Assembly: GCA_000283575.1 (NCBI GenBank) | Contig: AP012045.1 | Location: 1-60,586 of the forward strand | Direction: 5' to 3' | DNA length: 60,586 nucleotides | Source of the DNA: Oscillibacter valericigenes Sjm18-20 | GTDB lineage: Bacteria > Bacillota > Clostridia > Oscillospirales > Oscillospiraceae | Part shown: in pieces, positions 60,169 through 60,586 of the stretch | How positions within the stretch are numbered: the stretch's first letter is position 1 | Layout: each line of letters opens with the position of its first letter | The notes under the pieces: generated by a model | What the model was told of the DNA's origin: nothing | The model's input: the letters and a program-made list of their open reading frames with translations, nothing else | The model's database searches: none | Program-made: the position numbers and the translations under genes

Positions 60169-60206
60169 AATGCTTCACAGTAAGTACCACCTTACCATGA
60201 AGCATT
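60169..60206. other. Hairpin 1 with TACCAC loop
   Basis: Outer stem AATGCTTCA/TGAAGCATT, a CA/CA internal loop, inner stem GTAAG/CTTAC, and apical loop TACCAC (60185-60190). Confidence 0.8.
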
Positions 60207-60241
60207 TCCCAAATTGTTTTCCAAAACCGCGTTTTCCATAG
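60170..60241 (+). CDS. Possible 23-residue leader peptide upstream of rep
   Basis: ATG at 60170 with GAGGAAAG 5-7 nt upstream and a TAG at 60239-60241. The peptide begins MLHSKYHLTMKHF. Its codons run through hairpin 1, so translation would melt that hairpin. This is the arrangement of translational or transcriptional attenuators; no experimental basis. Confidence 0.4.
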   Translation: MLHSKYHLTMKHFPNCFPKPRFP

Positions 60242-60259
60242 GCTTTGAATGTCCTTTCC

Positions 60260-60285
60260 GTAAAGCATTTACCACAATGCTTTAC
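60260..60285. other. Hairpin 2 with TACCAC loop
   Basis: Perfect 10-bp stem GTAAAGCATT/AATGCTTTAC with loop TACCAC (60270-60275). Confidence 0.85.
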
Positions 60286-60300
60286 AGAATTTGCGACGGA

Positions 60301-60318
60301 TTGCTGTACCACCAGCGA
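60301..60318. other. Hairpin 3 with TACCAC loop
   Basis: Stem TTGCTG/CAGCGA (one G-T pair) with loop TACCAC (60307-60312). Confidence 0.75.
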
Positions 60319-60370
60319 CCCGCCTAAAAAAGAATAGTGCATAGCGGCATGTGACAGTTCTTTGTTTTAG

Positions 60371-60399
60371 CAGACAACACCTGTACACTGTGCCTTAAT
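60371..60399 (+). promoter_or_regulatory. Weakened TATGTACA-family promoter 15 (rep)
   Basis: CAGACA-N17-CTTAAT aligned to the family, with CTGTACA and TGC kept in the spacer. Both boxes depart from consensus, so low basal rep expression is expected. Confidence 0.6.
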
Positions 60400-60512
60400 G
60401 TGTTTTAATTATATCTTGCATTTTTGGTTTTGTCAAGGGATACGAAGTAAAATCCTATGGACAAATATGCCCAAATATGAGGATATATGAAAATTTAACA
60501 GCGTCATACTGA

Positions 60513-60568
60513 GCTGCTATGCCTTATTAGCGTTTTGCTAATGGCATGGCGGCTTTTTATCATTTTTT
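60513..60568 (+). terminator. Attenuator-like terminator in the rep leader
   Basis: GCTGCTATGCC pairs (two G-T pairs) with GGCATGGCGGC; inside, ATTAGC pairs with GCTAAT. TTTTTA and TTTTTT runs follow. It ends only about 18 bp before the start of rep. Confidence 0.8.
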
Positions 60569-60570
60569 GG

Positions 60571-60586
60571 AAAGGGGGTAATTCTC
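60571..60586 (+). promoter_or_regulatory. Ribosome binding site of rep across the window joint
   Basis: AAAGGGGG followed by 8 nt, then the ATG at position 1 if the molecule is a circle. Confidence 0.75.

Overview
The window looks like one complete circular conjugative plasmid of about 60.6 kb from an anaerobic gut-type member of the Bacillota, class Clostridia. The last bases (60571-60586) form a Shine-Dalgarno and 8-nt spacer that fit the ATG at position 1, so the sequence was probably cut at the rep start codon. The host guess rests on strong AGGAGG-type ribosome sites, sigma-A promoters, and a Tn1549/CTn-like order of transfer genes (DUF3801-like, VirD4, Maff2, VirB6, PrgI/VirB4, CHAP hydrolase, DUF4315, TopB, ArdC-like giant). 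All genes read on the + strand. I see no rRNA, tRNA, CRISPR array, insertion sequence or antibiotic-resistance gene.

Layout. 59.9-60.6 kb plus 0-1.7 kb: replication control region (small RNA unit, three hairpins with the same TACCAC loop, leader peptide, attenuator-like terminator) and an AEP-type primase as probable Rep. 2.3-5.0 kb: ParA and ParB. 5-18 kb: accessory block with small unknown proteins, a tandem ribbon-helix-helix protein, a TOPRIM/DUF3991 protein, a frameshifted Lar-like gene, a serine resolvase beside a 34-bp perfect palindrome, DUF3560, and a signal peptidase. 18.2-21.3 kb: oriT-like region, MobC and MOBP-type relaxase. 21.4-39.7 kb: type IV secretion operon, with a PrgI-VirB4 fusion, a CHAP hydrolase and a 1370-residue repeat adhesin. 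39.8-50 kb: GntR regulator, topoisomerase III, a type III (RNA-antitoxin) toxin-antitoxin locus, a 1484-residue ArdC-like metalloprotease protein, SSB-like protein and HU. 51-60 kb: small transcription units with DUF2786, DUF932, UPF0489, TraX, ASCH and DUF1292 proteins.

Two plasmid-wide regulatory layers are visible. (1) The palindrome CTCAC-S-GTGAG occurs exactly 26 times, plus one variant, spaced fairly evenly around the circle, including inside six coding sequences and across two stop codons. Its symmetry with a central C/G resembles the KorB operator of IncP plasmids, and KorB is a ParB-family protein; I infer that the ParB here may be a KorB-like centromere binder and global regulator. 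(2) At least 14 near-consensus promoters share not only TTGACA-N17-TATAAT but the spacer too (AAC-TATGTACA--TGC), which implies one common repressor. A third operator is shared by the transfer operon and the ArdC-side operon.

Other striking elements are four nearly identical noncoding cassettes (up to 637 bp) that each deliver one of these promoters to a different gene, several promoter-leader-terminator RNAs, and a compact pseudoknot-forming RNA at 39248-39346.
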